Below are positions 44,958 through 54,843 of a stretch of 64,000 bases of DNA, in pieces; the first letter of the stretch is position 1; each line of letters starts with the position of its first letter. A program made the translations under genes and the position numbers. Origin of the DNA: Actinomyces sp. oral taxon 170 str. F0386 (GTDB lineage: Bacteria; Actinomycetota; Actinomycetes; Actinomycetales; Actinomycetaceae); assembly GCF_000195595.1 (NCBI RefSeq), contig NZ_GL882506.1, forward strand, positions 39,030-103,029, given 5' to 3'. A model generated the notes under the pieces. That model did no database searches. It was given only the letters and a program-made list of their open reading frames with translations, and was not told the origin of the DNA.

Positions 44958-46277
44958 CTACACCTCGGAGAACATGCCGCACAGCCGGGCGTGGCAGGCG
45001 CGTGCGGAGGTGTCCGTCAGAGAGGCGATCTGGTCGACGACCACCCGCAGGCGCTCATCATCGGTCTCGGCCTGGTGCCAGGCATCGGCGAGGACGGGAT
45101 CAATCCCCTTTCCGTTGCTCGTCATCAAGACATCGGCCAGGTCGAAGATGAGGGTGCGCTGGCGCAGGTAGACAGGCTCGTGCTCCCGGGGCTCCATGAC
45201 GTAGCGCACCGCGATGCCCTTGAGCAGGAGGATCTCAGCGGCGGTCTGCCCGGGGATGACGAGCTCGGCCTCGTATCGGGTCAGAGGGCCGCCGCCGTAG
45301 GTCTGGCGGGTGTCGGTGGCCACTGCCGAGACGAAGCGGCCGATGATCTCGCTGGTGAGGTTCTTCAGGCGCGCGGCGTCGGCCACCGAGCCGTTGTAGG
45401 AGCGGATCCAGTAGGGCTGGCCGGACAACCGCTCGAAGGCCGCCCCCAGGGCGTCGGTGCTGAGATCAGTCCCGTACCAGGCCCTCGTGGCCTCGAGCAG
45501 CTCGTCAACCTCGCGGGCATCGGTCAGGCAGGCCGGGTCCATACGCCCCAGGGCGATGGCGTCCTCGACGTCGTGGACGGAGTAACCGACGTCGTCGGAC
45601 AGGTCCATGATCTGGGCCTCGATGCAGCGTCTGCCCTCCGGCGCCCCCTGGCGCATCCATGTGAAGATCTCGGCGTCATCGTCGTAGGCGGAGTACTTGC
45701 GCGCACTGCGCCCGCTCGGACCACCCGGACCCCGTCCCCTGAGCCAGGGGTACTTGGCGACGGCGTCGAGACTGGCCCGAGTGAGATTGACGCCCACAGG
45801 GCGACCGGTCTCATCAAGGGTCTTGGGCTCCAGGCGGGTGAGGATCCGAAAGGTCTGGGCGTTTCCCTCGAAGCCCCCGATCTGACGGGCGACGACGTTG
45901 AGTGCCTTCTCTCCGTTGTGCCCATAGGGTGGATGGCCCAGGTCGTGGGACAGGCAGGCGGCGTCGACGACGTCGGGATCGCATCCCAACGCCTGACCGA
46001 GGGCGCGCCCCACCTGCGCCACCTCGAGAGAGTGTGTGAGCCGGGTGCGCACGAAGTCGTCGGCCGATGGCCCCAGCACCTGAGTCTTGGCGCCCAGGCG
46101 CCGCAGTGCCGAGGAGTGCAGGACTCGGGCCCGGTCGCGCTCAAAAGGAGTGCGCTGGGGATTCTTCGCCTGCTCGTGGACAAAGCGCTCAGCGTCCTGC
46201 GATCGGTACCCGGACAGGCCAAGAGTGTCGTGTCCGTCGATACTCACAGGCTCGGATCCAGATTTCTGCACTGACAT
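44958..46277 (-). CDS. dgt: Deoxyguanosinetriphosphate triphosphohydrolase-like protein
   Basis: ATG 46277 (MSVQKSG) gives 439 residues, fitting the family; the frame open to 46451 is not expected to be coding. The HD-type metal site is complete: RTRLTHSLEVAQ, then LSHDLGHPPYGHNGE and later MDLSDDVGYSVHD. It splits dGTP, or dNTPs generally, into nucleoside and triphosphate. It is upstream of dnaG on the same strand, as in many actinobacteria, which links nucleotide control with replication. Confidence 0.9.
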   Translation of the reverse strand: MSVQKSGSEPVSIDGHDTLGLSGYRSQDAERFVHEQAKNPQRTPFERDRARVLHSSALRRLGAKTQVLGPSADDFVRTRLTHSLEVAQVGRALGQALGCDPDVVDAACLSHDLGHPPYGHNGEKALNVVARQIGGFEGNAQTFRILTRLEPKTLDETGRPVGVNLTRASLDAVAKYPWLRGRGPGGPSGRSARKYSAYDDDAEIFTWMRQGAPEGRRCIEAQIMDLSDDVGYSVHDVEDAIALGRMDPACLTDAREVDELLEATRAWYGTDLSTDALGAAFERLSGQPYWIRSYNGSVADAARLKNLTSEIIGRFVSAVATDTRQTYGGGPLTRYEAELVIPGQTAAEILLLKGIAVRYVMEPREHEPVYLRQRTLIFDLADVLMTSNGKGIDPVLADAWHQAETDDERLRVVVDQIASLTDTSARACHARLCGMFSEV

Positions 46278-46456
46278 AGTCACAAGGTAGCGCAGAAGCG
46301 GGTTACCATGGACGTCACCATTCCGACACCGGCCCAAGGGAGCAACGGCATCCGATCTCCTCAGCAAGTGGTCGCCACGCCCCCTCCAGACAACGATGAA
46401 CCACTCTTGGAAGTGACGCTCCTGGGCATGAACCCAGCGGAAGGGAGACACCTGCC

Positions 46457-47683
46457 GTGACCACGACCACTACCCTCGTTCACCGGCCCTACGACGGTCC
46501 GGAAGAGTGGTGGCGCCACGCGCTGGTCTACGAGATCCCCTCGCCCGCCCTGGGAGCCGGCGAGCTGGATCGCACCGCCCCCATCATCGAGCACGCCCTC
46601 TACCTGGGCATGGATGCGGTTCTCATCCGCCCGAGCCTGCTGGACGTCGGCTCTGAGACGGACTCGATCCGCCGGTTCATCGACAAGGCGGGCGAGCAAG
46701 GGCTACGCACCATTGTGCGGATCTCCGGCGCGCTCGGTCCGATCACAGGCCCCTACGCCAAGCAGACCACCAGCTTCGTCACCGGCCTCGAAGGAGCCGG
46801 TGACGATCTGCTGCGCCGTTCGGAGGCCTATCTCCAGGCCGGGGCGGTCGGCATCGATCTGGGAACGATCGTGCCGCCTCAGGTCACCAACGAGATTCGG
46901 CTGGACCGCCTCAGCGCCTACTGCGCCATGCTGCACGGCCAGCTGGCCAAGTACGTGGATGAGGGCATCATCGGTGCCGATGTGACCGCCGACTACCCGG
47001 ACTCGCTGCGCCATCACCTGCAGGACGACTGGGTGCACCACCTACGCGATGACTGCCTGACTCTGACGCGTTGGAACGCCGAATCACTCACCTCCCACCT
47101 GACCCGGTCCCTCGACGAGCACGACCGCTTCGGCGCGCCCTCCACCTGGCGCTTTCTGCCTCCCCACATCCTGTCCGAGCACCTGGATCCAGGGGATGGC
47201 CAGCGCTGGTACTCCGTCAACCACGACGAACGGCTGCATCGAGGACTGGCACTGCAGGCCATGATGCTGGCTCTTCCCGGTTCGCTCTACCTGCGACAGG
47301 GCGATGAGATCGCCCTGTCCGACTCCGACAAGCCGACCGCCCCCCTGGAGCTGGCCGGCATGGTGGCTGAGCACGCCCTGGTGCAGTCATCCCAGTTCGG
47401 GTCTCCGGCCGCGACTGTGCGGTATGCGGCTCATGTGCGCCACGAGTACAACCTCGCCTGCGCTCCCCTGGCCTTCGTCACCGGCCTGGAGTGGTGCCCG
47501 CCCCAGACCCTCGCCTTTCTGGTACGCGGTGTACTGGTCCTGGTCAACACCTCCGACTCCCCCGTCACCCTGCCGACTGAGGCCAAGGTGCTGCTGTCGT
47601 CCCAGCCCCTGCGGCAGGAGGAGGGGCGCCCACTCGTCCCGCCGACGACGACGACTTGGCTGGAAGCCACAACTGTGACTTGA
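46457..47683 (+). CDS. GH13-like protein with lost catalytic motifs
   Basis: A 408-residue protein with the outline of alpha-glucosidase/alpha-amylase: EEWWRHALVYEI at the start, a TIM-barrel-like succession, NHDE in region IV and PGSLYLRQGDEIAL near the end. It is much shorter than the roughly 550 residues of GH13 glucosidases. The region I NH motif is missing (RISGALGP in its place), and the nucleophile region reads AVGIDLGTIV without the usual Arg two residues before Asp. It is open and in frame, but probably not an active hydrolase. It sits before the decayed maltose transporter genes, so it may be part of the same decay or have a new role such as sugar sensing. Confidence 0.6.
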   Translation: MTTTTTLVHRPYDGPEEWWRHALVYEIPSPALGAGELDRTAPIIEHALYLGMDAVLIRPSLLDVGSETDSIRRFIDKAGEQGLRTIVRISGALGPITGPYAKQTTSFVTGLEGAGDDLLRRSEAYLQAGAVGIDLGTIVPPQVTNEIRLDRLSAYCAMLHGQLAKYVDEGIIGADVTADYPDSLRHHLQDDWVHHLRDDCLTLTRWNAESLTSHLTRSLDEHDRFGAPSTWRFLPPHILSEHLDPGDGQRWYSVNHDERLHRGLALQAMMLALPGSLYLRQGDEIALSDSDKPTAPLELAGMVAEHALVQSSQFGSPAATVRYAAHVRHEYNLACAPLAFVTGLEWCPPQTLAFLVRGVLVLVNTSDSPVTLPTEAKVLLSSQPLRQEEGRPLVPPTTTTWLEATTVT

Positions 47684-47701
47684 ATCGCATCTATACACAA
47701 T

Positions 47702-47727
47702 TTGACAGACTACTGCATTCATTGCAA
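47702..47727 (+). promoter_or_regulatory. Putative LacI/MalR operator and promoter
   Basis: A TTGACA -35-like hexamer (47702-47707) is followed by a palindromic ctgcattcattgcaa (47713-47727) with TGCA half-sites, typical of LacI-family operators. It is about 70 bases before the malE start and would suit the LacI-type regulator encoded at 50394. Confidence 0.45.
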
Positions 47728-47796
47728 CAACCGGTTGAATCGTGGTGCCAAGCGGGGATCTTCTCACCTCCGTATCTGACTCGAAGGAGAATCCTT

Positions 47797-48104
47797 GTGG
47801 CACCCTCCCGTCGATCCTTCCTGACCATGGCCGCCGTTGCCACACTGTTTCAACCGGTGACAAGCAGGGCATCTCGGTCGCGGTCCAGATCGTCACCAAC
47901 GACCTGCAGCCCAACTTCGTGACCGCCAACCAGGCCGGCATCGACTACCAACTCACCCGGATCCCGGGCTTCGGGGACATTGAGGGCAGCCAGGCCCGCC
48001 CCTTCCTGGGGGTCAACTGCTTCTACGTGGCCTCCAGCGGTACGAACAAGGCCTTTGCCGAGACCTTCGTGGCCGACGCCGCCAAGGACATGACCTTCGC
48101 GGCC
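47797..48104 (+). pseudogene. malE: Maltose-binding protein remnant
   Basis: GTG 47797 with gaaggaga upstream begins a signal peptide with twin arginines (SRRSFLTMAAVATL). After about 20 codons the frame breaks, and from about 47860 a different frame encodes an internal piece of a maltose-type binding protein (VAVQIVTNDLQPNFVTANQA, then GSQARPFLGVNCFYVAS). Most of the gene is deleted, and the piece joins directly to malF sequence. It cannot make a functional binding protein. Confidence 0.75.
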
Positions 48105-49539
48105 TCTGTGGCTGGGAGTCGTCCTCCTCACCACGGCGGCCATGTTCCTGCTGTACTCGACCAAGCGGTTCGTACCGGCCAAGTACCTCTTTCCAAGCAC
48201 GTCCTTCCTGATTGTCTTCCTCATCATCCCGATCGTCCTGACCATCCAGACCTCCTTCACCCACTTCGGGGACGGCTACCGCGGGGCGAAGGAGGAGGCG
48301 ATCACCGTCATCACCAACAACTCCATGGTTCACACGGAAGACTCCCCCACCTACGGACTGTCGGTCGCAACCGACGGCGATGTCTCTCAGGGCCCCTTCC
48401 CGCTGTTCCTGGTCAACCCGAAGACCAACGAGTTCTGCGGGGAAGCGATGGAAAGAAGACGGGGAGGTCGACGCCTCCACCGTCACCGTCGAGGACGGGG
48501 TGGTGAGGGCCAGCGGCTACACGCCCCTGTCCCCCAGGCAGATCAACGCCGCTTACGAGGACATCACCTCCATGTCGGTTCCCTTCTCCGATAAGACCAC
48601 GGTCAAGGTCCAGGGCGTCAGATCCGCGTTCGAGGGCATCAAGCAGATGGTGTACGCAAGTCCTCCGACACCATCACCAACACCGCGACCGGGGACGTCT
48701 GCTCGGTCAAGAAGGTGGGGCTGTTCAAGCACTTCGTCAACGCCAAGGGCGAGAACCCGGCCCAGTCCTGGAAGCAGAACGTGGGCCTGGCCAACTACGC
48801 CCGTCTCTTCAGCGAAGGCAACCTGGCCTCCCAGTTCCTCAAGGCCCTCACCTGGACGGTCATCTTCGCCCTCGGCTCGGTCGTGCTCACATTCGGTCTC
48901 GGTTTCTTCCTGGCCCTGACTCTCAATGACGATCGCATCAAGGGGAAGAAGCTCTACCGCTCCTTCCTCCTGCTGCCTTACGCCGTGCCCGGCTTCATCT
49001 CGCTGCTCGTCTGGTCCAACTTCTACAACCAGGACTTCAGCCTCATCAACCAGATGCTGCACCTCAACATCCCGTGGCTGTCCGACCCGACCATGGCGAA
49101 GATCGCCGTTCTGCTGACGAACACCTGGATGGGATTCCCCTACATGTTCATCGTGTGCGCCGGAGCGCTTCAGTCCATCTCAGAGGACATCGAAGAGGCA
49201 GCCAAGATGGATGGTGCCAGCGGAGTGCGGGCCACATGGTGCATCATCACCCCGTTGCTCCTGGTTGCTGTCGCCCCTCTGCTGGTGAGCACCTTCGCCT
49301 TCAACTTCAACAACTTCAACGCCATCCAGCTACTGACCGAGGGCGAACCATTCCCCGCCGGGGAGTACACGCGCGACGGTACCGACACTCTCATCTCCAT
49401 GGTCTACCGCATCGCCTTCGGCCGCTCCGGCTCCGATTTCGGATTCGCCTCGGCCGTCTCGGTCATCCTGTTCGCTGTGACCGGTGTCCTGGCCGCCTTG
49501 CAGTTCCGAACCATTAAGAAGCTCGAAGACGTCAACTGA
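48105..49539 (+). pseudogene. malF: Maltose ABC permease MalF, frameshifted
   Basis: MalF sequence runs over at least three frames: LWLGVVLLTTAAMFLLYSTK and the next helix in one frame (to about 48440), the periplasmic loop (VTVEDGVVRASGYTPLSPRQ) in a second, and the permease core from about 48715 in a third (ALTWTVIFALGSVVLTFGL, then the EAA loop SEDIEEAAKMDGA). The N-terminal start is lost at the malE junction. The last 275 codons are intact and may still be translated, but the whole subunit is broken. Confidence 0.8.
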
Positions 49540-49571
49540 CCCGAGTCGATCGCGGAAAGAACAGAATCACA

Positions 49572-50200
49572 ATGAGTACCTCTTCCAAGACCGTGTCCAA
49601 GCACTCCGAGAACGCCCTTGTCGCTGAGAACCATATGCCCTTCTCCCGCTTCCGCTTCACAGGGCGCCGCGGGGCCTGCTGGCCCTGCTCCTGATCATGG
49701 TGTTTCCCGCGATCCTGTCCATGATCGCCATCTACACGATGATCTCCGGCCAGGTGGTCCCCTTCCTCGGCCTCAACACGCTCGCCGGGTACAGCCTGGC
49801 GCTCGTGGGTGGGGCCTTGGACCAGGTATGGCTCATCAAAGGAACCTTCGACATGATCCCGCGGGAGCTCGATGAGGTGGCCACCATCGACGGGTGCACC
49901 CACTGGCAGGTCTTCAGGATCATCCTGCTGCCCACGCTGAAACCGATCATCACCACGGCCTTCCTGCTGGCCTTCGTCGGTGTCATCAGCGAGTTCCTCC
50001 TGGGATCGATCATCTTGACCGACAACTCCCAGAAGACCCTGGCGGTAGGGCTCTACGGCATGCTTGTCTGCGATCGCTCCAACAACCTGGGTATCTTCGC
50101 CGCCGGCGCAGTCCTCGCCATGGCTCCGGTGATCGCACTGTTCCAGTATCTGCAGCGTTACATCGTCGGCGGCTCGATCTCGGGCGCTGTCAAGTGCTGA
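49572..50200 (+). pseudogene. malG: Maltose ABC permease MalG, deleted and frameshifted
   Basis: ATG 49572 starts MSTSSKTVSKHSEN and then jumps to an internal segment (FSRFRFTGRRG), so about 100 residues with the first helices are missing. A frameshift follows near 49675, and the rest (LALLLIMVFPAILSMIAIY, EAA loop RELDEVATIDG, end GGSISGAVKC) lies in the next frame. Normal MalG has about 290 residues. It begins 32 bases after malF, keeping the original operon order. Confidence 0.8.
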
Positions 50201-50393
50201 GCAAGAGCTACGAGTCTCCAGGTTCACCCCCGACAGCGCGGGATCAGGGGCGGGCAACGCCTTGTCGCCGCTCCTGATTCACAAGAACAGCGCGTGGTCT
50301 GCGATGATTGCGGTTGGAGGGCCTGGCGGTGAGCCACCGGCGGTTCACTCAAAGAGGCTCCGATACCTTCACTGATCCTCGTAGGATTCACTC

Positions 50394-51407
50394 ATGCCAC
50401 AGAGACTCACTCTCACCGACATCGCTGACCAGGCGGGCGTCTCCACCGCCACCGTCTCGCGTGTACTCAATGGAAAGTCCAATGTGGCCGACTCGACTCG
50501 GCGGCAGGTGCTCGCAGCGCTCGACATCCTGGGATACGAGCGACCCGAGTCCGTGCACCAGGCCTCCCAGGGCCTCATGGGGCTGATCGTGCCGGAACTG
50601 AGCAATCCGATTTTTCCTCTCTTCGCCCAGCAGATCGAGCAGCTCCTGGCCCCCTCCGGACACACTCCGCTGCTGTGCACCCAGACACCCGGCGGCATCA
50701 GCGAGGACGAGTACATCGAGATGCTGGTGGACCGCGGTGTCGCCGGAATCATCTTCGTCTCCGGACGTCATGCCGACACCACCGGCGACGTCACCCGCTA
50801 CCAGCGCCTGCGTGAGCGCGGCGTGCCACTGGTGACGGTCAACGGCAACGCTCCGACCATCAGGGCGCCGGGTTTTGCCACCGATGACCGCCGGGCGACC
50901 CGGATGGCGGTGGACCATCTCATAGCCCTGGGGCATCAGCGCATCGGGCTCGCCATGGGGCCGATTCGCATGGTCCCGGCTCAGCGCAAGCGCTCCGGCT
51001 ACGAGGACGCCATGAACGAGAGCCTGTCCGACGAGCCGCTGAGGATCGTGGAGACGCTCTACACCTACGAGGGTGGTATCAGCGCAGCACTGCACTTGCT
51101 TGAGCAGGGCTGCACCGGCATCGTGTGCTCCTCGGACGTCATGGCCCTGGGCGTGGTCCACGGGGTGCGTCAGACCGGCAGGTCCGTGCCGCACGATGTC
51201 TCCGTCATCGGCTATGACGACTCCCCGCTCATCCCCATGACCGATCCGCCGCTGACCACCGTGCGCCAGCCCGTGGACGCCATCTGCCGTGCTGCGGTGT
51301 CCACGCTGCTGGCCCAGCTCGACGGGGAACGGCCGACGGACACCGAGATGCTCTTCGCCCCCGACCTCATCGTGCGCGACTCGACCGCCGCGGTCCCCAT
51401 CGACTGA
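50394..51407 (+). CDS. LacI-family transcriptional regulator
   Basis: An intact 337-residue regulator: N-terminal LacI HTH (LTLTDIADQAGVSTATVSRVL) and hinge, then a periplasmic-binding-protein-like sugar domain ending DVSVIGYDDSPLIPMTDPPL. Its position after malEFG remnants points to a MalR role in maltose or maltodextrin control. A TGCA-type operator is present before malE. The regulator outlives its apparent target operon, so it may control other genes now. Confidence 0.88.
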   Translation: MPQRLTLTDIADQAGVSTATVSRVLNGKSNVADSTRRQVLAALDILGYERPESVHQASQGLMGLIVPELSNPIFPLFAQQIEQLLAPSGHTPLLCTQTPGGISEDEYIEMLVDRGVAGIIFVSGRHADTTGDVTRYQRLRERGVPLVTVNGNAPTIRAPGFATDDRRATRMAVDHLIALGHQRIGLAMGPIRMVPAQRKRSGYEDAMNESLSDEPLRIVETLYTYEGGISAALHLLEQGCTGIVCSSDVMALGVVHGVRQTGRSVPHDVSVIGYDDSPLIPMTDPPLTTVRQPVDAICRAAVSTLLAQLDGERPTDTEMLFAPDLIVRDSTAAVPID

Positions 51408-51480
51408 CCCGCGATTGCCCCGCCCGCGTCCCCGAACACCGCGGCGTCGGAGAACCGGGGCAAAGGCAGTGCTCGCCGGT

Positions 51481-52731
51481 TCAGCGCGACCACGTGCGGG
51501 CCAGCCGGGCGCCTATGTCCGTCAGGCGTTTCTCCAGCGCGTCGGAGTCGACGGCATGCCAGGACTCGACGGCGTGGGGCTCCTGAAGACTGTAGACGTT
51601 GGAGACGCCCGCACCGGCGAGCTCACCGCGGGTGGTGGCGCACCGTCCGCACACCAGCACGGCGGGCAGCGCCTGCGAGGCGGCGCACTGTCCGACGACG
51701 CCCACAATGCTGTCGGTCAGGACATCGTAGAGCTCACCCGAGGCGGTGACCACCAGGTCCTGGCCGAGCGCCTCATCAGTCAGGCCGAGGATCTCCGCCA
51801 TGACACGGGCTCCGGGCCGCGCCCAGGCCCCCAGGGCACGCAGCACCATGGCACCGCCCCCGGCCGCACCGGTTCCCCAGGTCGAGGTGCTCAGACGAGG
51901 CGGACCGCCCGAGTCCATGGCGGCGGACGAAGGCATCGCTGCGTCGTCGAGCGCCGAGATGACGGGGAGCATCCTCTGCCTGTCGGAGGAGAGCTGCGCT
52001 GCGACGGCATCAGCAGCACTCACGGCCTCAGCGGCCGCGGTACAGGCGCGGCGGTCCAATTCCTGGGCCTGCTCGGGGCTCAAGGAGGTGACCTCCGCCA
52101 GAGCCGCCCCGACGCCGTTCATGCCTCCCAGGGCGACATCGTCGGCCAGGACCAGCCCGAGGCTGCGGCCGGCGAGCAGGTCCATGGCCGCAGTGGCACC
52201 ACCGAGGGCGTCGAGTACCCCGGCCCCGCCGTCGTGGACGGCCGATCGCGACAACCCGACCAGAAGAGTGTCGGAGGGACGGGTGCGCCGCAGTGCGGTG
52301 GCGATGACCTGCCCCAGACCGTAGGTGCTTCCCTGGAGCGCCTCTTGGGCGCCCTCGCCGGGATCTAAGGGAAGCGCCAGGAGACGGGCGGCGTCGAGGA
52401 ACCAGGTCCCACCCGCACCGGGACGCCGACTACCGAGATGAGTGGGCATGGGAATCAGGCGCACCAGGTCCACCTCGCGGACCTGTCCGAGCGGCCCCTG
52501 TCCCTGAACGACCTCACGGGAGGCAATGCGCTCCGGAGCGATCATCTGAGCAGAGCCCGGGCCGCCGTCGGCCATGGGTGCCAGCGTCAGAGAGTCGTCG
52601 GGACGCACCGTGTGCCAGCCGCGCGCCAGACAGGCGGCGACGCGGCCGGCTGCAAGACCGTGGTCCGAGCCGGCCAGAGGTACTGCGGCCGGCTCGGGCC
52701 ACAGACCACCGGGGGCGAGAAGGACCTTCAC
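51481..52731 (-). CDS. Glycerate kinase family protein
   Basis: GTG 52731 (VKVLLAPGGLWPEP) gives 416 residues; the longer open frame is antisense-like and is not used. The fold of the GlxK/GarK family is visible: an early ADGGPGSAQM motif, GLGQVIATAL, and a Gly-rich GTGAAGGGAMVLRALGA segment. The usual family start (KIVIAPDSFKGSLSA) is altered, so substrate or activity may be unusual. It would phosphorylate glycerate. Transcribed convergently with the LacI-type gene. Confidence 0.7.
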   Translation of the reverse strand: MKVLLAPGGLWPEPAAVPLAGSDHGLAAGRVAACLARGWHTVRPDDSLTLAPMADGGPGSAQMIAPERIASREVVQGQGPLGQVREVDLVRLIPMPTHLGSRRPGAGGTWFLDAARLLALPLDPGEGAQEALQGSTYGLGQVIATALRRTRPSDTLLVGLSRSAVHDGGAGVLDALGGATAAMDLLAGRSLGLVLADDVALGGMNGVGAALAEVTSLSPEQAQELDRRACTAAAEAVSAADAVAAQLSSDRQRMLPVISALDDAAMPSSAAMDSGGPPRLSTSTWGTGAAGGGAMVLRALGAWARPGARVMAEILGLTDEALGQDLVVTASGELYDVLTDSIVGVVGQCAASQALPAVLVCGRCATTRGELAGAGVSNVYSLQEPHAVESWHAVDSDALEKRLTDIGARLARTWSR

Positions 52732-52771
52732 GTGCTCATTCCCAGGCAGCGGATTCGGTGGGCGGTCACCA

Positions 52772-54160
52772 TCATGAGGCGATAGCCTCACCGAGGCGGG
52801 CCAGGAGGAGGGCCTCGGCGACCACGATGTGCTCGAGCTCGCCCAGGTGCATGGACTCGTTCTCGCTGTGAGCGCGGGTGTCGGGGTCCTCGATGCCGGT
52901 GACGAGCACCTGGGCCTCGGGGAAGGTCTCCTTGAGGGTGGCGATGAAGGGGATGGAACCGCCCTGGCCGATGTTGACGGCCTCGGTGCCCCAGGCGGTG
53001 GACAGCGCCCAGTGAGCGGCCTGCGAGGCGGGGGTGGCCTCGGAGCCGTCGAAGGCCGGACCGGCCTCACGGCCGCTGACGGTCAGCCGGCCGCCGAAGG
53101 GCACGTGCTTCTCCAGGTGGGCGACCAGGGCCCCTTGCGCCTCAGCGGGGTCCTGCCCCGGAGCGATGCGCAGCGAGAGGCGGGCGGTGCACGAGGGGAT
53201 CAGGACGTTTCCGGCCAGGTCCAAGGGGGTGACGTCCATGCCGATGAGAGTCAGGGAGGGCTTGGTCCACAGTCTGGCGGTCACGTCACCGGTGCCGACG
53301 AGCTCGACACCGTCGAGAACCCCAGCGTCGGCACGGAAGTCGGCCTCCGGATACCCCGGGAAGTCCGGATCGGCCTGCGACCGACTGACCAGCCCGGCGA
53401 TGGCGACGTCACCGGCCTCGTCGTGGCAGGAGGCGACCAGGCGGCACATGGCCGTGGCGGCGTCCAGGACCGGACCGCCGTACTGGCCGGAGTGAAGGGC
53501 GTGATCGAGCATGTCGAGGCGGACGTCGACCTGGACGACGCCGCGCAGCAGGGTGGTCAGGGACGGGGTGCCGACCTTCCAGTTGGAGGAGTCGGCCACA
53601 ACGATGACGTCGGAGGCGAGCCGGTCGCGGTAGGTGGTCAGGAAGCTCTCGAAGGAGGGGCTGCCGACCTCCTCCTCGCCCTCGATGAAGACGGTCACCG
53701 AGCAGGGCAGCTCGCCATCGGTCAGAGACGTCAGGGTGCGCAGGGCGTGGGTGTGGGTGATGACGCCGGCCTTGTCGTCGGAGGTGCCGCGTCCGAAGAG
53801 GCGCTCACCGCGGCGCTCGGCGGTGAAGGGGTCGGCCTGGTTCCAGCCGGCCGGGTCACCGACGGGCTGGACGTCGTGGTGGGAGTAGAGCAGGACGTGC
53901 GGGCTTCCCTGGGGACCGGCCTTGTAAGCCAGGACGGCGGGCCTGCCGGGGGTTCCGTCGGGAGCGGGGACGGAGAGGATCTCAGCGTCCAGGCCGCTGT
54001 CGTGCAGGAGCGCGGCCACGGCCTCGGCGGAGCGCTGGACCTGGGACTGGTCGTGGCTGGAGGCGGAGACCGAGGGGATCGCGACCAGGTCGGTCAGGTC
54101 GGAGATGATGGCTGGCATGAAGGTGTGCACGGCGGTGCGCACGGCATCAACGGTGATCAT
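52772..54160 (-). CDS. M20 family dipeptidase
   Basis: A 462-residue metallopeptidase of the M20 (ArgE/DapE/CNDP-like) family with metal motifs VLLYSHHDVQPVGD and GRGTSDDKAGV, the general base pair in FIEGEEEVGSPS, and a His-containing C-terminal segment (RAHSENESMHL). It probably hydrolyses dipeptides such as carnosine-like substrates in the cytoplasm. ATG 54160. It is divergent from the DUF3043 gene and followed by the glycerate kinase gene with a 40-base gap. Confidence 0.88.
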   Translation of the reverse strand: MITVDAVRTAVHTFMPAIISDLTDLVAIPSVSASSHDQSQVQRSAEAVAALLHDSGLDAEILSVPAPDGTPGRPAVLAYKAGPQGSPHVLLYSHHDVQPVGDPAGWNQADPFTAERRGERLFGRGTSDDKAGVITHTHALRTLTSLTDGELPCSVTVFIEGEEEVGSPSFESFLTTYRDRLASDVIVVADSSNWKVGTPSLTTLLRGVVQVDVRLDMLDHALHSGQYGGPVLDAATAMCRLVASCHDEAGDVAIAGLVSRSQADPDFPGYPEADFRADAGVLDGVELVGTGDVTARLWTKPSLTLIGMDVTPLDLAGNVLIPSCTARLSLRIAPGQDPAEAQGALVAHLEKHVPFGGRLTVSGREAGPAFDGSEATPASQAAHWALSTAWGTEAVNIGQGGSIPFIATLKETFPEAQVLVTGIEDPDTRAHSENESMHLGELEHIVVAEALLLARLGEAIAS

Positions 54161-54201
54161 GGTTTTCAGGGTATCGCGCCGCTGCCGCTAGTCTGTGCAC
54201 C

Positions 54202-54810
54202 GTGAGCCTGTTCAAGAAGCGCAGCCAGACCCCAGAGCCGGAGCCTGCGGCCGAGCCCGTCTCCAAGCCCGGAGGTAAGGGACGCCCCACCCCCAGGCGC
54301 AAGGACCAGCAGGCCAAGAACCTGCACCCAGTGGTCCCCAAGGACCGTCAGGCCGCCAAACGGGAAGCGCGTGCGGCCCGCGACGAGGCCTGGAAGCGCC
54401 AGAACGAGGCCATGGTCACTGGTGACGAGAGGTACCTTCCAGCCCGGGAGAAGGGACCGGTCAAGCGCTACGTCCGCGACTACGTCGATGCGCGTCTCAG
54501 CCTGGGTGAGTTCTTCATGCCCATTGTCTTCGTCCTGCTCATTGCCTCCTTCGCCTTCAACTATGTCCTGCCCCATTACCCGGCAGTCAGCTTCTACGGC
54601 GTGCTGGTGATGAACGGCTACATGCTGCTGGCGATCGCCGACGCCGTCTGGTGCTGGGTGCGTCTGCGCCGCCGTCTCAACGAGAAGTTCGGGGCCGAGC
54701 GGGTCAAGAACGAGGGATCGATCTTCTTCTACATCATGTCGCGCTGCTTCATGCTGCGACGCTGGCGCCGCCCCGCCGCGTTGGCGAAGCGGGGCCGGTA
54801 CCCCTCCTGA
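54202..54810 (+). CDS. DUF3043 membrane protein
   Basis: A 202-residue protein with GTG start at 54202. The N-terminal 100 residues are highly charged (KGRPTPRRKDQQAKN, then RQAAKREARAARDEAWKR), followed by two membrane helices (about 105-125 and 132-150) and a short basic tail. This is the DUF3043 pattern of actinobacteria. It is divergent from the dipeptidase gene and convergent with pyrD. The function is unknown; a role in the cell envelope is possible. Confidence 0.88.
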   Translation: MSLFKKRSQTPEPEPAAEPVSKPGGKGRPTPRRKDQQAKNLHPVVPKDRQAAKREARAARDEAWKRQNEAMVTGDERYLPAREKGPVKRYVRDYVDARLSLGEFFMPIVFVLLIASFAFNYVLPHYPAVSFYGVLVMNGYMLLAIADAVWCWVRLRRRLNEKFGAERVKNEGSIFFYIMSRCFMLRRWRRPAALAKRGRYPS

Positions 54811-54843
54811 TCCGTTCCAGTGCGTTCCCGACCGGAATGGGGT

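Noticed and set aside
44991..46274. A 427-codon frame antisense to dgt
   Set aside because: Shadow of dgt, whose HD residues and start are convincing.
52829..54205. A 458-codon frame antisense to the M20 dipeptidase gene
   Set aside because: Same pattern of GC-driven antisense opening; no ribosome binding site or protein motif. The dipeptidase has all metal motifs.
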